From Sordariomycetes sp. S80-01Y (lineage: Eukaryota; Ascomycota; Sordariomycetes), in the NCBI GenBank assembly GCA_037042185.1, contig JAXQJY010000029.1, positions 496,001 through 560,000 of the forward strand: DNA of 64,000 nucleotides, given 5' to 3'. The notes under the pieces are model-generated. The model worked only from the letters and a program-made list of their open reading frames with translations. It ran no database searches and was not told the origin of the DNA. The translations under genes were made by a program, and so were the position numbers. Shown here one piece after another: positions 1 to 10,568 of this stretch. Numbering within the stretch: the stretch's first letter is position 1; each line of letters starts with the position of its first letter.

Positions 1-2
1 CC

Positions 3-444
3 GCCATCCAGGTCGCGACCATGTGCGGCAACATGTACTGCGCCAGTGTCTGGGGTGGTTTGTGCTCCATTCTGAGCTTCGTCGAGCCCAGCGCCCTTGA
101 AGGCAAGCGCATTGGTCTCTTCTCCTACGGATCTGGCCTTGCCGCTAGCTTCATCTCTTTCCGCATCAACGGTGACGTTTCCAAGCTGAACAAGACCCTC
201 AACATCCCTGCGCGTCTTGAGCAGCGCCGCGCGTTGGCTCCCGAGGAGTATGAGAAGGTAAGAACCCTACCGCCCAGTTCAATGCGACAACGCTAACAAA
301 TCTCAGTACTGTGACCTCCGCAAGCAGGCCCATCTCCAGAAGGACTTCTCTCCCAAGGGCGATCCCACAACCATCACCCCCGGCACCTACTACCTCGACA
401 AGGTTGACGACATGTTCAAACGCGAGTACTCGGTCAAGGCGTAA
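3..444 (+). CDS. erg13: Hydroxymethylglutaryl-CoA synthase, C-terminal part (5' end outside window)
   Basis: HMG-CoA synthase condenses acetyl-CoA with acetoacetyl-CoA in the cytosolic mevalonate/ergosterol pathway. Only the last two exons are present. Exon 1 is open from base 3 and reads the family block MCGNMYCASVWGG followed by the conserved GLFSYGSGLAASF stretch. An intron lies at 258-306, with a GTAAG donor, a GCTAAC branch site and a CTCAG acceptor. Exon 2 (307-444) gives the typical tail with DLRKQAHLQKDF and ends ...KREYSVKA. Frame and spacing fit the family C terminus, so the gene looks intact where visible. It is convergent with the FAD oxidoreductase at 868. The assignment rests on recognised motifs and is firm. 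The symbol follows yeast ERG13. Confidence 0.93.
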
Positions 445-867
445 GCGCAGCACGCATCACGAACGAAACGAATGCATATCATCATTAGTACATGATTTAC
501 TTGCTTGGCGTAGCGATCTTCAAAAGTGTGGTTACCAAGACCTATTCACAAGAATATAGTGTGATTTTGGCTCATTTGGGACGATCGGAGGAAGATCTGA
601 AGATCGTGGACTCGTCTCGCAGACCTGGTCGATAATAACTTCCGGAACAGGAAATGGAAGACCTTGGCGATTTTATATAGATGCTCCTGAGTGCATAAAG
701 CACCGGGACTAAAGCTTTTCCTTTGTTAGACGCACGCTGAGCGCCGGTATGAATGAAAGAAACAAATATATCTATCTGATGTTTTGTCTATTCTCCGCTG
801 TACAATGTTCTACAGATCTACACAGTATTGAGCTGCGAAATCACCCGCCCAAGAGCTCTTCGGGCGT
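445..867. other. Convergent 3' intergenic region
   Basis: This 423-bp spacer lies between two convergent stop codons. It should hold the 3' UTRs and poly(A) sites of both genes. I see no further ORF or repeat that I can support. Confidence 0.5.
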
Positions 868-2382
868 CTAGTCCTGCTTCCCCTTGTACTTCCACTCGGC
901 ATTACGATGCAACCAATAGTCGCCGCTCTTGATGCTCTTCCAGATTCCGTAAAGCCCGCCCACGGGCCTCAGGCTCTTCACCCTCTGCCTCCACTCCCCG
1001 AGCTCCCTCCTTCTCCGCCCCACGTCCACCTTGACCTTGTCGTACACTGTCGGCAGGGTGGTGGCGTGGTACTTGTCGCGCAGGGCCTTGTACCAGCTCT
1101 CGTCGTACAGCTTCCAGAACTCGGTGGGGCTGTAGTAGGTGTGCGCGTACAGCCACTTCATGCCGCCGAGCTGGGTGAGCTTCTCCTCCAGGGCGCGGTT
1201 CTTGTGCACGAAGGCTTCGGCGTTGGCGGGTCCCCAGCCCCAGAGGCCGACGTTGAGCATCTCCTTGGGCTGGCCGTGCTCCGTCTCGTGGGTGTGCGGG
1301 TGGAAGGTGGGCGAGGGTGTCTGCTTCAGTGGACACAGCCACAGCGGCCAGATGTCGAACCGCTCGGTCGTGTACTCGACGAAATCCTCCACTCCATCGT
1401 ACGGCACCGCGAGGTCCTGGACGACGAAGCGCGCTGATTCTCCGGAACCGTGGAGGGCGCGGTAGAGCATGCGCGTGTGCAGGAAGTCGTCCAGCAACCA
1501 CCGGAAGAACCGCGTGAACGGAACCATCCAGAAGTACTTGAATGCGCTCGCGCCAACCCAGAAACCACCCCTGTCGTACCTGAATAGGTACTCCCCCAGG
1601 GGAATGTAGTCCGTCTCTGCCTTTTGACCCGACGATGACCGCTCCTGCACGTGCATGTAGTACCACGGATCCCAGCTGCCACTAAACGTTCGCACAGGCT
1701 CGCCGGCCGGCTTCTCGTTTGTGAGTCTTCCCGTGACGATGACGCCGTGGGTGGGTGTGTATAATATACCGTCAACGTAGTCGTTCTCCTTGTTGGCTGT
1801 TTCGGCTCGGATCTTGGTGACTGCTTCGGCGACGGAGGAGACGCGGTGGTAGGTAGTCTGAACGAAGCGCTTCGCTTCCATTAGTTCCAGCTCCATGAGG
1901 GTCGTTGTCCCCAACGTTCCCACCGCTCCAGCTGCGCCTTGAAATAGATCTGCCCTTTCGTCCCGGCTGGCCTTGACGACCTCCCCGTTGCCCAGCACCA
2001 TCTCCACGCTCCTGATGGTGTCGTTGAAGAAGCCGTGCTTGAAGCTCGAGCTCTCCCCCGCGGTGCCGGCGTAGCCTCCTCCAGCGGTGATACCGGGGAA
2101 CTCCATCACCACGGGCGGGACCAGGCCGTGCCTCAGTGTGTGCTCGACGAGTCGGTCCATGGGCACGTTGGGCTCGACCAACGCGGTGCGGCTGGCGCGG
2201 TCGACGGAGAGGACATTATTGAGGGAGGATATGTCGACGAAGCGAACGGTGGGGGAGCCAGGTTTTGGCCGCGGCCGTGTGCTGTTCGTCGAGCCGTGGT
2301 TGATGCGGTAGGGCGTCGAGGAAGCGTAGTAGGACCGGACCGCCGCGGCGATCTTCTGGACGGCTTGCTTGTGGCGTTCCAT
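868..2382 (-). CDS. DHCR24/DIMINUTO-like FAD-linked oxidoreductase
   Basis: This single-exon protein of about 504 aa belongs to the FAD-binding PCMH family related to Delta(24)-sterol reductase. The FAD-binding block is visible as VRFVDISSLNNV, then FPGITAGGGYAGTAGESSS (family motif around G-GIESSSHKYG) and GAVGTLGTTTLMELE. The C-terminal DHCR24-type segment has EFWKLYDESWYKALRDKY and VYDKVKVD. I chose the ATG at 2382 (MERHKQAV) because family members begin about there and the context is good (A at -3). The frame stays open to an ATG at 2673, but those extra 97 residues are low-complexity Pro/Ser/His sequence without homology features. Fungi do not need a cholesterol-type Delta24 reduction in ergosterol synthesis, so the true substrate is unknown. 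Adjacency to HMG-CoA synthase is suggestive but unproven. Confidence 0.85.
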   Translation of the reverse strand: MERHKQAVQKIAAAVRSYYASSTPYRINHGSTNSTRPRPKPGSPTVRFVDISSLNNVLSVDRASRTALVEPNVPMDRLVEHTLRHGLVPPVVMEFPGITAGGGYAGTAGESSSFKHGFFNDTIRSVEMVLGNGEVVKASRDERADLFQGAAGAVGTLGTTTLMELELMEAKRFVQTTYHRVSSVAEAVTKIRAETANKENDYVDGILYTPTHGVIVTGRLTNEKPAGEPVRTFSGSWDPWYYMHVQERSSSGQKAETDYIPLGEYLFRYDRGGFWVGASAFKYFWMVPFTRFFRWLLDDFLHTRMLYRALHGSGESARFVVQDLAVPYDGVEDFVEYTTERFDIWPLWLCPLKQTPSPTFHPHTHETEHGQPKEMLNVGLWGWGPANAEAFVHKNRALEEKLTQLGGMKWLYAHTYYSPTEFWKLYDESWYKALRDKYHATTLPTVYDKVKVDVGRRRRELGEWRQRVKSLRPVGGLYGIWKSIKSGDYWLHRNAEWKYKGKQD

Positions 2383-3052
2383 GCTGGCAACGGGCTCCTC
2401 GGCGTGGTCAAAAGATCCTCCAGTCCTCACTGAGTTAAAGAATGGATGCTCGTGGTTTTCCGATGAGCGAGCGAAGGGCCACAAGGGTGATCGAGGCGTC
2501 AGTGGGTGGTGACGACGACTTTGGGGTCGGAATTGGAAATTTGAGGCTAGGCGCGATGCAGGAGCTGGGCGAGGTGCAGCAGGGTCCTGTTGGTGCGGGC
2601 CCGACGTCGGCTCCGTGTAAGTCGCGACGGGGCTACCCTGTGGTGAAGAAGAAAACATTGCCATGACTGCCATATTTTACCCCTTAGAGATTACTGAAGC
2701 TCCTAAAGGCTCCAACTGACTTTCATGTACCTTTCTCTCTTTCTGTGCTATAGATCAACGGTATGTCAGTTCCTCCTGGAGCAGATCGTCATCTCCGAAT
2801 GTCTGTCACTCAAAACAAAACATAGTTTGACAGCACCACTACCGAAGGCACCATCCACATAAAAGCAATTGGAGGCCAACGGGTCCTGTATCGAACGCTA
2901 TCACTTAAGCAGTGACATATTGCAAGTATCTACAAAAGAATGGGATCGTGTCCGATGTTATTTACTGTATGTCCACGATAAGACTGCCCCGAGCGACAAC
3001 CAGACGCCTCGCCAATATTGACAACGAATCCAAGTCCTCTCAATCGGAGACC
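2383..3052. other. Intergenic region (promoter of the FAD oxidoreductase, 3' end of the hydrolase)
   Basis: It holds the upstream region of the DHCR24-like gene, including a stop-free low-complexity stretch to 2673, and the downstream region of the hydrolase gene. No other gene is supportable. Confidence 0.4.
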
Positions 3053-4711
3053 TCAGAGCTTAGCAGCCGCCTCTTTCAATCCAGCCTTCGTCTCCACCCT
3101 TCCCCTCAGCTCGTCGTCCTGCACGTCACTCAACGTATTGAAGTCAAGTTCCGTCTCGTGAAGCTCTTTTGCGCTGATATTGATCGCCCTGCTCTCGATC
3201 TGCTCCGCGTTGGCAACGGCTTGCTTGATGAACCCCGCCCAGCCCTCGTAGCACCTCTTCGCATTTGGGGTTTTGTCAAGGATGGCGGCAAAGCAGTGCG
3301 GCATGGCTTCGTACTCCTCGAATACAATCTTGACGCCCTCCCGGTCGAGTCTTTTAGCGAGGTACTTGTCTTCCAAAGCCAGAATTTCCCAACCTGTGCA
3401 GATGTATATCGGAGGAGCGCCTTTCCAGGATTGACTCATGACCACGCTGGCGAGGGGATGCGCAAGGAGGTCATCGTCAACGTAGAGGTGTTGCCGGGGT
3501 GGGTCTACCGGCCAGATCGAACATTGCTTGAGATTGCTCTTAGCCATCATTGCGGGTTTAGGGAGATAATCCCAGGGGTCTGGATTGTCTCCTTCCCACG
3601 AGGGAGATGACTGGGTTATGTCGAGCCAAGGGGAGTTGCAGGTTATGCCGGCAGGAAGGGGAATCTCACGGGAGATTCCGTGCCATTGGACTTTGCTTTC
3701 TGACCGGCGGAGTTGGAGAATAAGCTGAAGTAGTGCGAGGACCAGGTTTCCGCCAGCGCTAGAAGAGTTAGTGTGTTGTTTAGTCTTTAGGTGAAAGTGC
3801 CGGGCTCACCTGTCGCCCGCTATGACGATGTGCTCCGGCTGCACAGGCTCATGCCAGGCCCCAGGCGGAGGATACAGCAGCGTCAAATACGAGACAAACG
3901 CATCCAGAAGAGCTGCTGGGAAGGGATGCTGAGGGGCCAAACGGTACCTCACAGAGTACCCTCGGCCTCCTGTCAGTTTGACCAGCCTCTTTACGGTAGC
4001 TCGATGTGTTGAGGGATCGCAAAGATAGTATGCACCGCCATGCAGGTATAGTATCGTAGTTGGCTCCCGCACTTCCTTCATCATCTCTCCGTACAGCTCC
4101 CTCCCATTCATGTTTGGCAATGGCTCATCTGGCGCAGCGGACGCCCGATACCCAGTCCATTCGGCCTCCACTTCCACCAAGTCCGGTATCCTGAAATTCG
4201 GCTCCAGAAGACTTTGATTCCTCAAGTCATCGATGGCTGTCAACAGCACATCCCGTGCTCCAGTTTCAGGAGGCGCAGGCGAGGTATATGTGCTGATCCA
4301 CATCCGCCCCTTGACGCCCGGATCCTTGAGTGTCAATTTCTGGATCGCCGAAATCGACCTAGGCTTACTAGGCGAAGGTTCCAGGAAGCTCCTCAGGACG
4401 CTCACCACCAACGCCGATCTGAGATCTAGGTACTTGGCCGAGTCTGAGAGTCGTAGGACATGTAAGACAGCTACTCGGACAATGAGCGGAAGCTTTGGCA
4501 GCAGCATAAACAAGAGTCTCATATTCTGAGAATCCATTTCTGCGCGCCTCGACTGGTCGGCGTTTGTGAGGTTGGGAGAGGTGGAGGCGTCCGAACTTGG
4601 TGGCGCAGGTGATGTGGTCGACATTGCGGCGTTCGGCGGGCGCCAGCTGCGGAGCGTCTGGTCTAGGTTATATACTGCCAGCAGCTGTTTAGGAACGGGA
4701 GCCGTGATCAC
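3053..4711 (-). CDS. Alpha/beta hydrolase of the hormone-sensitive-lipase type (steryl acetyl hydrolase-like)
   Basis: Two exons (4711-3810 and 3758-3053) are joined over a 51-nt intron (3759-3809). The splice rebuilds the nucleophile elbow GDSAGGN exactly at the junction (GGC GAC AG|C GCT GGC). The oxyanion motif HGGAYY lies about 60 residues upstream, and the late catalytic His is in EAMPHCF, after GWEILALEDK, which should carry the acidic residue. This layout is that of the HSL/AB-hydrolase-3 family, which hydrolyses short-chain or steryl esters. A hydrophobic segment (MRLLFMLLPKLP and following) near residue 64 suggests membrane association. Starts at 4711 or 4624 (MSTTSPAP) are both possible; the extra 29 residues of the longer form show no recognisable feature. 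The substrate cannot be read from sequence. Confidence 0.87.
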
Positions 4712-5656
4712 TCCGAAGGTCCGGGTCTATGACTGGATCAATATGGCAGAGACAAGCGCGGCCAATAGTTCTAGCTTCGTGGGGGGAGGCACTCGCAAGG
4801 AAAGGCCGCGAGTGGTTTGGCGGCGAGCTCTGCCTTGAACTGGCGCATGCAGACTTCTAACGGAATACGGGATAGGAAACATGAGAATGACCCTATTAGG
4901 GGTGACCCTGCTGATTCGATTTCGTACTTTAGGGTCCGCGATCGATGTACCCCGTAGAGGCGTGCCGAGGTCCTAACGTTTTGCGGGGCCGTCGTAGCCT
5001 GTAGGGATGTCGACGTAGGTGTGTAGGCGTCAGAGATGGGGTTCCATCGAAGAGGCCTGGAGTCAACGAACCGCGATTGGTTCTGAGGAGTTGGGGAATC
5101 ACATGAAAGCCATGTTTTGCGCAGAGTAAGAGCGAGGCCTATCTTTCTACTGAGCGCGCCTTCTAGCAATTCTTGGAGCATCTTACCAAGAACTCGTTTC
5201 ATGGCTTCCACGTCCAGTAGAAGAAGCCACGATGCCGAAATAGGCAATTCTTGCGGCCGTAGTAACAGGGTTCTTGAACGCGCATCTAAGTTCCTGCCTG
5301 CCCCCCCCCCTTCAATTTAGCATCGAATTTTTGGCGATGCCGGTCGAGATTAACACGAGAAGGCACGTATTTTGAGCCTGTCGAGCTGTACGACTGCGCG
5401 TATGCTGTTGAACGAGAACGGCTCGAGCCCGGAGAGCTTTTGTGGGTACCGGCTCCGAAAGTCCCGTGGGATGATCTGCAACAAGTTGTCTCACCGAAGA
5501 GCACAAAAGATCAGTTGCACAGTGTCGGGGTAAAATGATGTAACAATCGAGGTCAATTCCATAAGTACAGGATATCAATCCGGCCTGCCCTCCCACAATT
5601 CCTTCGTCAGCCCATTGTTGGTACATGCTTCCGTCAGCTTCCGCTCCGCTATTGAG
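4712..5656. other. Intergenic region with a C10 homopolymer
   Basis: Short ORFs of 104-158 aa occur here on the minus strand, but none has a recognisable domain or good coding character. A run of ten C residues lies at 5301-5310. It should include the hydrolase promoter and the PEX14 3' UTR. Confidence 0.4.
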
Positions 5657-6850
5657 TTATGAGGACCCCGAAGCTCCAGCTTGGTCCTCTCCGTTGGCCG
5701 GAGCCTTAGCAGCGTCGGCCTTTTCCTTCTCGTTTTCCGCATTCTGAAGGGCCATCTGCCACGCGGGAATGGACGCCTTTCCAGCGGTGCTCTTTGGTCG
5801 AGGTGGTAGCCTGCTCGAGCCGACCTTAGGGGTTTCGGCGGCGGGCGCAGAAGCGGATTCGTCACCGTTCGTGACTGATGCGGGCTGCGGGACGACGGTG
5901 GAGGCTGGCGACGCCGCATCACTAACGGGTCGGAGGGGGTTCGAGGGCGCGCCGTTGGCCTGCGAAGCGTTCATCCTCTGCTGGACGAGCGTCTTGAGGC
6001 TGCCGAGTTCGCCATTGATCTCGCGCAAGCGGCTGTCGGTCAAGTCCTTCTGGTTGTTCATTGCCTTGGGGATTGAATCCTTCAGCTGCTGCACCTCCTC
6101 ACGTACGCGATGCGCATCGTCCTCTCTCCGTCGGTTCGCTGACTTCAGGTCGGTCATGACCGCCTCCAACTCGGACAGCGCGTTATCAAGGCGCTCTGTC
6201 CTCTTCTCCTCGGCCTTCTTGAGATCATCTGTGTCTTTCGATAGTTGCTCGACGAGGGCGAATGCGCGGTCAAACTGCTCCTCAATCGATTTCTTGTCCT
6301 GCTCGAGCTTCTCAGGAGTTGGCGGTGCGACAAGAGGCATCACATAGCGCTAAACAAAGTTAGACCTCAAAGGAAGATTGTGACAGCTGGTATCCTACCT
6401 TGCCCAGGGCATATATGCCATAGCTCACGCCGCTGACAACGGTTGCCATTATGAACCAATCCCTCCAGTCTCTCCTTGGCGGGGGTGGCGGCGGTTGCCA
6501 TGCCGCATGTTGCGGATAAGGCTGATAGTAGGGAGCTGGGGGACCTGGCTGTGCGCCCTGGTATGGTACAGGCGGACTTGATGTCGGCGGAGGTGCGCCG
6601 CCGCCTGCTCGTGCTAACGCAGCATCGACTTCTTCTTGTGTGAGATTCTTCGAGCGCAGAAAGGAGATTCGGTTCTCGACGGTCGAGGAGGCGACGTTGG
6701 GATCTTGGAGGACTGCTGAGATTAGCGACATGGCCGGTGTGGTGCTGTTCGTTTGGACTGACATTGCACCTGCTGCGATTAGCTCGACTCATTCATGTGA
6801 TCGAAGGCGCCGCTTACCGCTGATGCGACGATATCCTCGCGGATCGCCAT
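5657..6850 (-). CDS. pex14: Peroxisomal docking protein PEX14
   Basis: PEX14 is the membrane docking factor that receives the PTS1 receptor PEX5 at the peroxisome. Four exons are inferred: 6850-6818, a 7-nt microexon 6769-6763, 6712-6399 and 6349-5657, giving 348 aa. The joined start reads MAIREDIVASAVQFLQDPNV, the canonical Pex14 N-domain, followed by NRISFLRSKNLTQEEVDAAL. Then come a Pro-rich linker, a hydrophobic segment (WFIMATVVSGVSYGIYALGK), a long coiled coil (EKLEQDKKSIEEQFDRAF and following) and a disordered Ser/Ala/Pro tail. Introns 1 and 2 (48 and 50 nt) each carry a GCTAAT branch site and a CAG acceptor. Without the microexon the frame does not join. The gene is divergent from NDC80 across 409 bp. 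Confidence 0.93.
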
Positions 6851-7259
6851 GGTGAAAACACTTGACGAGTTCTACCTCATGACCTGCGTGGGTGCGAAGG
6901 TTTGATGAGACTCGGGGCAAAGCAGTTGGAGAATTGCGTATTGCCTGGGGAAGTGCAGGCCGATGCTGGGCCGAGGCAGAGCTGGATGACGCCAAGCGAG
7001 CAGCGAGGGTCTCGGCATTGACTCGCTTGGTCACGTGTTATCGCGACCGGATGCGGTCTCCACCACTACAGCCAATCATCGCCATACAGGCGGTTTGTTT
7101 ACTTTGATTCCCAGCAACGCCAATTTCTTGCACGCCCCTCCCCCAATTCCGCTTTGTTGGATATCTACGCCGCGCCTTCCTCCACATCCGACGAAGCGAC
7201 GCCCTGCTGATCTTCCAAATCGGCAGCGATTCTGCTGTCGCGACTTTTACTACTCGAAC
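6851..7259. promoter_or_regulatory. Divergent promoter region pex14/ndc80
   Basis: The 409 bp between the two start codons must carry both promoters. A palindromic CACGTG E-box is present near 7032. No TATA-like element stands out. Confidence 0.5.
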
Positions 7260-9561
7260 ATGTCCCAGGATACCGGTCTGTGGAGCGTCCGCAGGCCGCG
7301 AGAGGTAAGCGCCCGGTCACCGACTGCGGTTGTCGCGAGTTGCTTCCCCTCCAAGTGCTGACGATGCGCTTAGACTTTAGGAGGACTCAACATCAATACC
7401 AACTCTGCGCTTCCGCAACCCGGATCCACGATGAAGCGATCAAACTCAAGCAGCAACCAGTTCAGCCATGCTCGATCTATGTCGGGCTCGCGACACTCCC
7501 TCGCGTTGGGATCACGACCTGACCAGCCACAATTCACGCGTTCGTCATCAGGAACGAATATTGGCAATTTGGGGGCCTCGGCGAAGCGACAGTCATTTCA
7601 GCCGAAAGGCAGCTTCACACCCGCTACGACACGGATACAAGACACGGAGCGACGAAGCAGCGTTGTTGCGCGTCCGCAGCGCCCGTCGAGCAATGGCCCT
7701 ATCGCGCACCAGAGCTTTTTCCAGGCGATGCCACAAGCGGCTGGCGTGCCACGCGACCCTCGGCCTTTGAAGGACCGGCAATTTCAAGCTCGTCTTGGGC
7801 AAGAACTGATGGAGTACATGACGCAGAACAACTTCGAGCTGGAAATGAAGCATGTCTTATCACAGAACGCGATGAAGTCGCCGACGCAAAAGGACTTCAA
7901 CTACATGTTTCAGTGGCTGTATCATCGCATCGACCCGAGCCATCGCTTCCAGAAGAACATCGACCAAGAGGTGCCGCCAATTTTGAAGCAGCTACGATAC
8001 CCCTTCGAGAGGAGCATAACGAAGAGTCAGATCGCTGCTGTTGGAGGGCAAAATTGGAGCACATTCCTCGGATTGCTGCACTGGATGATGCAGCTGTCAC
8101 AAATGCTGGATGGTTACACTGGCGGCAAATACGACGACGCGTGCATGGAAAGCGGGATCGACGTTAGCGGCGATCGAATCATCTTCGACTTTCTGAGTAA
8201 CGGGTACGCGGATTGGCTGGCCATGGAAGACGACGAGGATGCGGAGCGTATGCTGGCACCTCACGTTGAAGCGATGGCCCAGGCGTTTGATGAGGCGAAC
8301 AGCAAGTACACTTCGGAGCTGGAGATGCTCGAAGCTGAGAACGCTCGCCTCCTCCAAGAGATCGAAGACCTTCAGAAAGCGACGCCTGATCCTGTCGTGC
8401 TCGACAACCACTACAAGATCATGGAGGAGGACAAGGTCAAATTTGAAGAGTACAACCATCTGGCGCTTCAGCGGTCGGAGAAGTACGAGCATCGTACCCA
8501 GGTGCTGGAAGACGAGATTGAGAAGCTCAACGCTGAGCTGACAGAGGCGGAAGAGGAGCGCCGCAGCCTGCAGAAATCGGTGGACGCCCAAGGCATAAGT
8601 ATGCAGGATATCGACCGCATGAACTCAGAGCGTGAGCGTCTCCAGAAGGGCATCGAATCGGCTAGCCAACGGCTAGAAGAGGTTAAGAAGAGAGTCGCCG
8701 AGAAGGAAGCCGATGCGGGTCGCAAGCTTGAGGATCTGGAGCGTACTGTCGACCAGTACAACACGATCGCCTATCAGATCGCGCTGATACCAGCATCAGC
8801 GGCCAACGCCAAGGGGGAGGACTACGAGCTTCGGGTCATGGTTAGCGACGACTCGGACTTTACGGCTTCCAACTTCAAGAGCTCTACCACAGGCGCCAAC
8901 AGCGGCCGCCTTCTCGAGGACTCAACGACGGGATACCAACCAGGACATATCCTTAACCTAGATCTCCGCGGACAGGTACGAAGCAACTTTCTGTCCCTCC
9001 GCAAGGAGATCTCAGAGCGTCGCAGCGCTGCCATGGACGACATGATGAAGGACCACGACCTGTTGGACGGCATCAAAGAAGCGATCGAGGACAAGCGCAG
9101 CGAGGTCGAAGCTTTGAACCACAGGGTTCGTGCTGCCGAAGAGGAGTACGAGAAGACCAAGGAGGTCACCCAGGCTCAGAAGATGTCGTCTGATGCGCAG
9201 ATCGAGAAGATGGAGAAGGACCTTTCGCGGATGAGGAACGGCCTGACCGAGTCCGTCCAGCTCCTCGAGCAACGCGAGATCAACTCAACCATCGAGTAAG
9301 TTGTCCAACGCGAACGAGATGAATCTTTGCTGACCATGCCCCAGATATCAACAGCTCGAACTTCGCGCCAACTCTCTGCGAGAAGAACTGCACACTGAGA
9401 TTGATCGCATGCTGAACGACGTGATCAAGTTCAAGATTCACGTTCAGAAAAACCTCGACGACTACGAGGGCTTCGTCGCGGATGAGCTCGAGCGTGAGCT
9501 TGGCACCGACGAGCCGAGGGACGACGCAACGCGCGTGTCGGGCGATGACGAGGAACAATGA
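7260..9561 (+). CDS. ndc80: Kinetochore protein NDC80 (HEC1)
   Basis: NDC80 is the microtubule-binding subunit of the outer-kinetochore NDC80 complex. Exons are 7260-7304, 7374-9295 and 9345-9561, with introns of 69 and 49 nt. The start [15 protein letters not shown] is on a 15-codon first exon. A basic, Ser-rich N-terminal tail (residues about 30-115; Aurora-B-type regulation is known for the family) precedes the calponin-homology domain, seen as [40 protein letters not shown] and [18 protein letters not shown]. The rest is a long heptad-rich coiled coil to the C terminus (...RVSGDDEEQ). The reconstructed length is about 727 aa, within the usual range for filamentous fungi. The last exon supplies the RWD-proximal coiled-coil end. 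Confidence 0.94.
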
Positions 9562-10568
9562 GCCTCCGCAGCGGCGGGCTGGTTGCCTTTAACTTTGCAT
9601 AAGACTTTGGCGTTAGTTGTTGTTTTGTCTAGGCGTTGGAAAGCATGGAGCGGGTCATTTGTATAATGAGGCACGGTTGTCGATTTGCAGTCACGGTATA
9701 CCACGGGTGGAATTCAGCTGATGAGAAATGAATATGAAGCGGACTGTTGCTTGGCTTTAGCATTTTTGTCCGTTGAACCTGGAGAATCTTTTGATATGGT
9801 ACATGTTTGCGGTTCTGGTCTTGACTACCTAGAAGACATCCCATCTTGATGACAAGATCACGAAGCTCGAGCTCCACCAGAGCTCGAACTCCGAAACCCG
9901 CGGGATTGTCAAGCTCGCATAAGCACTCGCTGATGATGATGCAGATAACTTTTGCCTGACGGCGCTGACTCTTTAATTAAAGCGGGCTTTTGATCTCAAC
10001 CTGAGTCTCGCGTGCCCTTATTGGGTCAATTCCGTCCTTTGCTTACCGTTGGCGGTGGGACTCCCGCAATTGCATTTCAAGTTGTCCTCGTTCCTGAGAG
10101 GTCCAAGTGCGAGGTGTGATTGCCTTTTTCGTCGGGATTCCCTGGCTCAACGACGTCAACGACTCGGCGTGTTTGCACTCACGTTGCCGAGACGCATTGG
10201 TTTCTCTTTACAATTAGAGGCACCTTGATGAAGAGAGACGAGATCTCAAGTGTGATCACTTCCTAAGGCAAGATTCTTCAATGATGGCAGCCCAATCCCG
10301 AGCGGTAGATCCAGCGTCGACGTCAAGGTCTCGGGATTCCCCACCTCCTAAACTCCGAACCCATCCTACATCCGTCGCGGTCTACAGTAACACCCTCACA
10401 CATCCGAGGGTCCAGACCGACGCAAACATTATTTCCCGCTGAATCGTGGACTTCGGGGTTTGAAGGGTCCCCGGCCGGTCGGAATATCCCTTCTATCCGA
10501 GCTTCGAAACGGGATTCAATCGTTCAGCTTGCTCCCCATATAAGGTTCTCATCGTCAGCCCTGCTGCC
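9562..10568. other. Intergenic region upstream of the NAPE-PLD gene
   Basis: About 1 kb without a supportable ORF. It should contain the NDC80 3' UTR and the promoter of the downstream phospholipase gene. No repeats stand out. Confidence 0.4.

Noticed and set aside
907-1437. 176-aa ORF on the plus strand
   Set aside because: Mirror reading of the DHCR24-like coding exon; no domain.
2383-2673. 97-residue N-terminal extension of the DHCR24-like protein
   Set aside because: Low-complexity Pro/Ser/His translation with no homology features; family proteins start at about MERHKQAV. Kept only as an alternative start.
4771-5247. 158-aa minus-strand ORF upstream of the hydrolase
   Set aside because: No recognisable domain, mixed composition and no splice-linked continuation.
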